NCBI GenBank assembly: GCA_938041035.1
Contig: CALHYX010000027.1
Coordinates: forward strand, 1-62,753
DNA from: an uncultured Acidimicrobiales bacterium
Lineage (GTDB): Bacteria; Actinomycetota; Acidimicrobiia; Acidimicrobiales; SHLQ01
Direction of reading: 5' to 3'
Length of the DNA: 62,753 nucleotides
Positions within the stretch are counted from its first letter, which is position 1, and the number at the start of each line of letters is the position of its first letter. The position numbers and the translations under genes are program-made. Positions 60,575-62,753 of the stretch are shown piece after piece. Below the pieces are notes generated by a model. That model was not told where the DNA came from. It searched no databases and saw only the letters and a list, made by a program, of their open reading frames with translations.

Positions 60575-61471
60575 GTGACCTCCGCCGACCGCCGCGAACT
60601 CAGCTGGGAAGATCAACCCGACCTCGTGCGCCCGGTCCTGCTGCTCGCCTTCGACGGGTTGTTCGATGTCGGGGGTGCGGCCACCGGCGCCCTGCGCTGG
60701 CTCTCCGACCGTTGGCCGGCCACCCCCGTCGCCGCGATCGACCCCGACCGGTTCTTCGACTTCACCCAACAACGACCCGAGGTCCGCATCGATGAGGATG
60801 GCGAGCGGGTCATCGACTGGCCCGAGAACCGCTGCATCGCTGTCCGCCCGGCCACCGCGGGCGCGGGGAAACACGACCTCGTCATCCTCTCCGGCGTCGA
60901 ACCGCACCTTCGGTGGCGCACCTTTGCCCAACTGGTCGCCGAGGTCGCGACCGACACCGGCGCCGAGCTCGTCATCACCCTCGGCGCCGCCCCCGGCCAC
61001 CAGCCCCACACCCGCCCGTTTCGCGTCGTCGGCAGCACCACCCGCACCGAGGTGGCGCGCCGTCTCGGACTCAACTCCCCCAGTTATCAGGGCCCGACGG
61101 GCGTGGTCGGGGTGCTCCACGACACGCTCGACCGGCTCGACGTGCCGGTGATCTCGTTGCGGGCCACCCTGCCGCCGTACGTCCTGGGTGCTCCCAGCCC
61201 CAAGGCAACCCAGGCGCTTCTGCGCCGCCTCGACAACATGTTGGCGGTCGACACCGGGCATCGCGACGGCGACGACGAGGTCGCCGCGTGGGAGCGCGAT
61301 GTCGACGAAGCCGTCGCCCAGGACATCGATGCCGCCGTCTTCGTGCGCCAGCTCGAAGAGGACTTCCAGCGCGAGCCCGATTCCGATATCGACATCACCG
61401 GTGACGGCGATGACCTCGCCGACGAAATCGAGGCGTTCCTCCGCGATCAGCGGCCCCCCGAGACCCCCTAG
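60575..61471 (+). CDS. PAC2 family protein
   Basis: This is a 298-residue PAC2 (proteasome assembly chaperone 2-like) protein. It begins RPVLLLAFDGLFDVGGAAT, followed by PDRFFDFTQQRPEVRIDEDGE, LVILSGVEPHLRWRTFAQ and ITLGAAPGHQPHTRPF. A second half contains PTGVVGVLHDTLDRL, SLRATLPPYVLGAPSPKATQALL and an acidic tail. Nearly all actinobacteria with a 20S proteasome encode one; a chaperone role is assumed, not shown. The start is taken at GTG 60575, where the conserved PAC2 N-terminus begins. Divergent from the histone-like gene and convergent with the terminal P450. Confidence 0.88.
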   Translation: MTSADRRELSWEDQPDLVRPVLLLAFDGLFDVGGAATGALRWLSDRWPATPVAAIDPDRFFDFTQQRPEVRIDEDGERVIDWPENRCIAVRPATAGAGKHDLVILSGVEPHLRWRTFAQLVAEVATDTGAELVITLGAAPGHQPHTRPFRVVGSTTRTEVARRLGLNSPSYQGPTGVVGVLHDTLDRLDVPVISLRATLPPYVLGAPSPKATQALLRRLDNMLAVDTGHRDGDDEVAAWERDVDEAVAQDIDAAVFVRQLEEDFQREPDSDIDITGDGDDLADEIEAFLRDQRPPETP

Positions 61472-61481
61472 CGACCCGCCA

Positions 61482-62753
61482 CTACCAGGCGACGTGGAGT
61501 TCGGTCGGGCCCCGGAAGGTGATGTTCGGGAAGTAGTCGGGGACCTGCCCATCGGCCAGGCGAAGCGTCGGCACCCGTTCGGCGAGCGCTTCGATGATCA
61601 GTTGCGTCTCCACCTTGGCGAACCGGGCTCCCAGACAAAAGTGCACCCCTTTGCCAAAGCTGATGTGGCGATTGGCGTTGGGGCGATGAATGTCAAAGAC
61701 GTCGGGGTCATCCCAGATCTCGGGCTGGCGGTTGGCCGACGCGAAGTTCAAGAACACGGTCGTACCCGCCGGCACCTCGTACCCCCCGATCGTCGTCTCC
61801 CGGGTCGTCATGCGCCGCCAGGAGATCTGGCTCGAGTTGAACCGGAGCACCTCCTCGACCGCGTTCGGAATCAACGAGGGGTCGGCGCAGATCTCGGCCC
61901 ACACCTCGCGACGAGGCAGGAGGCACTGCAAGGTGTTGCAGATCAACGCGGTGACCGCTTCGTGGCCGGCAAAGCTCAGGCCGTACACGACCGACTCGAC
62001 TTCCCGGTAGGTCATGTCGTCGGGGTGTTCCTCGTGTGCGGTGATCAGCTCGCTGGCGAAGTCGTCGGTGCGATCCGCGCGCTTGGAGGCGGTGAAGTCG
62101 CGGCAGTACCGCCAGTACGCGAGCATCTGCTCGGCGATCTCCTCCTGTTCGTCGGCGGTGGGTTTCCCCCAGGAGAACGCCTTCCGGTCGCCGCACCAGC
62201 CTTTGAGGAGTTCGTCGTCGGACTCGGGAAATCCAATGAATCGAAAGACCGTTTCGCCCGGGAGCGGAAAGGCCAGGGCCTCGACGAACTCGGCCGGCGA
62301 GCCGCCCGCCAGCATGGCGTCGATCAGCTCATGGCTGCGCCGCCGGATATAGGGCTCGAGGGTCTTTATGCGACGGTTCGAGAACCCCTGCCGGGTATGC
62401 ACCCGGATTCGGCCGTGCTCGGGCTCGGGCCGGTTCGACATGACGGCGACGGGGTCGAAGTCCTCAGCCGCCAGCACCTCCTGGGCGGCGGGGGCGAGCG
62501 GGAACACCGGGTCCTGAACGTTCACCGATGCGAACGTCTCGTGGTCGGTGAAGATGCGCTCGATGTCGGCCATCTCGGTCACGACGAGGTACCCGAGTTC
62601 TTCGGCGTAGAACACCGGATGCTGGGCCCGCAGCTCGGCGGCGCCGGCGTACGGATCCTCGAGGTAGTCGTCGTCGAGCGGGCTCCAGCTGCCGTGCACC
62701 GGGCAGCCCGACGGCGGTGGCGGCGGGTCGAGCCGTTCCTGGTGGTACTTGTT
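61482..62753 (-). CDS. Cytochrome P450 (5' end beyond window)
   Basis: 423 residues are visible and the frame is still open at the right edge. The first in-frame GTG (62699) is preceded by a Pro-rich P450-like N-terminus (PPPPPSGCPV), so the gene probably starts outside. The I helix is FAGHEAVTALI, the ExxR lies in EEVLRFNSS, and the heme loop is FGKGVHFCLGARFAKVE with the Cys ligand. The acid-alcohol pair of the I helix is altered (HEAVT rather than GxDT), but many bacterial P450s with GHE(x)T are active. It differs clearly from the CYP125-like P450 upstream. Substrate unknown. Confidence 0.88.
   Translation of the reverse strand, partial: NKYHQERLDPPPPPSGCPVHGSWSPLDDDYLEDPYAGAAELRAQHPVFYAEELGYLVVTEMADIERIFTDHETFASVNVQDPVFPLAPAAQEVLAAEDFDPVAVMSNRPEPEHGRIRVHTRQGFSNRRIKTLEPYIRRRSHELIDAMLAGGSPAEFVEALAFPLPGETVFRFIGFPESDDELLKGWCGDRKAFSWGKPTADEQEEIAEQMLAYWRYCRDFTASKRADRTDDFASELITAHEEHPDDMTYREVESVVYGLSFAGHEAVTALICNTLQCLLPRREVWAEICADPSLIPNAVEEVLRFNSSQISWRRMTTRETTIGGYEVPAGTTVFLNFASANRQPEIWDDPDVFDIHRPNANRHISFGKGVHFCLGARFAKVETQLIIEALAERVPTLRLADGQVPDYFPNITFRGPTELHVAW

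Noticed and set aside
1..62753. tRNA, rRNA, insertion sequences, phage or attachment sites
   Set aside because: I found no cloverleaf, no rRNA-like segment, no transposase or integrase and no terminal inverted or target-site repeats.

Overview
The window is a compact, very GC-rich (roughly two thirds G+C) chromosomal segment carrying 47 protein genes that I can support, plus two possible small upstream reading frames. There is no rRNA, tRNA, CRISPR array, insertion sequence or phage gene, and no stretch over about 240 bp lacks a gene. Many GTG starts, four-base ATGA/GTGA gene overlaps, Tat and lipoprotein signals, LLM flavin oxidoreductases, an Eis-type acetyltransferase, CYP125-like P450s, CaiB/BaiF CoA transferase and a lysine/alanine-rich histone-like protein point to Actinobacteriota. 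An Acidimicrobiia-type organism (Ilumatobacter and relatives) is my best guess; this is inference from gene content and style, not from a marker gene. A striking common feature is a -10-like hexamer (TANNNT) 5-8 nt before the start codon at about twenty genes, which indicates widespread leaderless transcription.

Region 1 (1-16.1 kb) is a surface-glycan locus. It holds a four-domain methyltransferase/glycosyltransferase protein, a PhyH-type dioxygenase, a second GT2, three unrelated-looking PAPS-type sulfotransferases, a protein with two GT-B domains, and a tightly overlapping operon of a GT2-GT4 fusion, a Wzm-like ABC permease and a Wzt-like ATPase. Together they could build, methylate, sulfate and export a polysaccharide or glycolipid. 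The ATPase carries an unusual N-terminal bactofilin-like beta-repeat.

Region 2 (16.2-31 kb) is mostly household and stress functions: a Tat-exported metallo-beta-lactamase-fold protein, an LLM oxidoreductase divergent from an aldo/keto reductase, a lipoprotein esterase, a PAP2-like membrane enzyme, a beta-propeller lipoprotein and an APH-like kinase. These are followed by DNA polymerase X divergent from a NUDIX hydrolase, a second PhyH enzyme, a MaoC dehydratase and a large membrane PAS-GGDEF-EAL protein whose GGDEF metal site is altered.

Region 3 (31-38.6 kb) opens with a single-chain fatty acyl-AMP ligase / acyl carrier protein / alpha-oxoamine synthase, preceded by three perfect inverted repeats. 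Then come a crotonase that seems to start at an ATC codon, helicase HrpB and a lipoprotein with an acidic, tryptophan-rich tail.

Region 4 (38.7-49.4 kb) has a CDF metal transporter behind a duplicated 52-bp element, an Eis-like acetyltransferase and a second metallo-hydrolase. A TPP riboswitch controls thiBPQ, facing a thiD/aldose-epimerase operon whose stop codon interlocks with that of thiQ. An I78-inhibitor-like lipoprotein and a CaiB/BaiF CoA transferase follow.

Region 5 (49.4-62.75 kb) has a dCache-HAMP-PAS-GGDEF-EAL receptor with intact motifs, the DUF1800/DUF1501 secreted pair, and two cytochromes P450 (the last one runs off the window). It also holds an operon of a PH-like membrane protein, an SGNH hydrolase and a glucuronokinase-like GHMP kinase, then a small membrane protein, the histone-H1-like protein and a PAC2-family protein.
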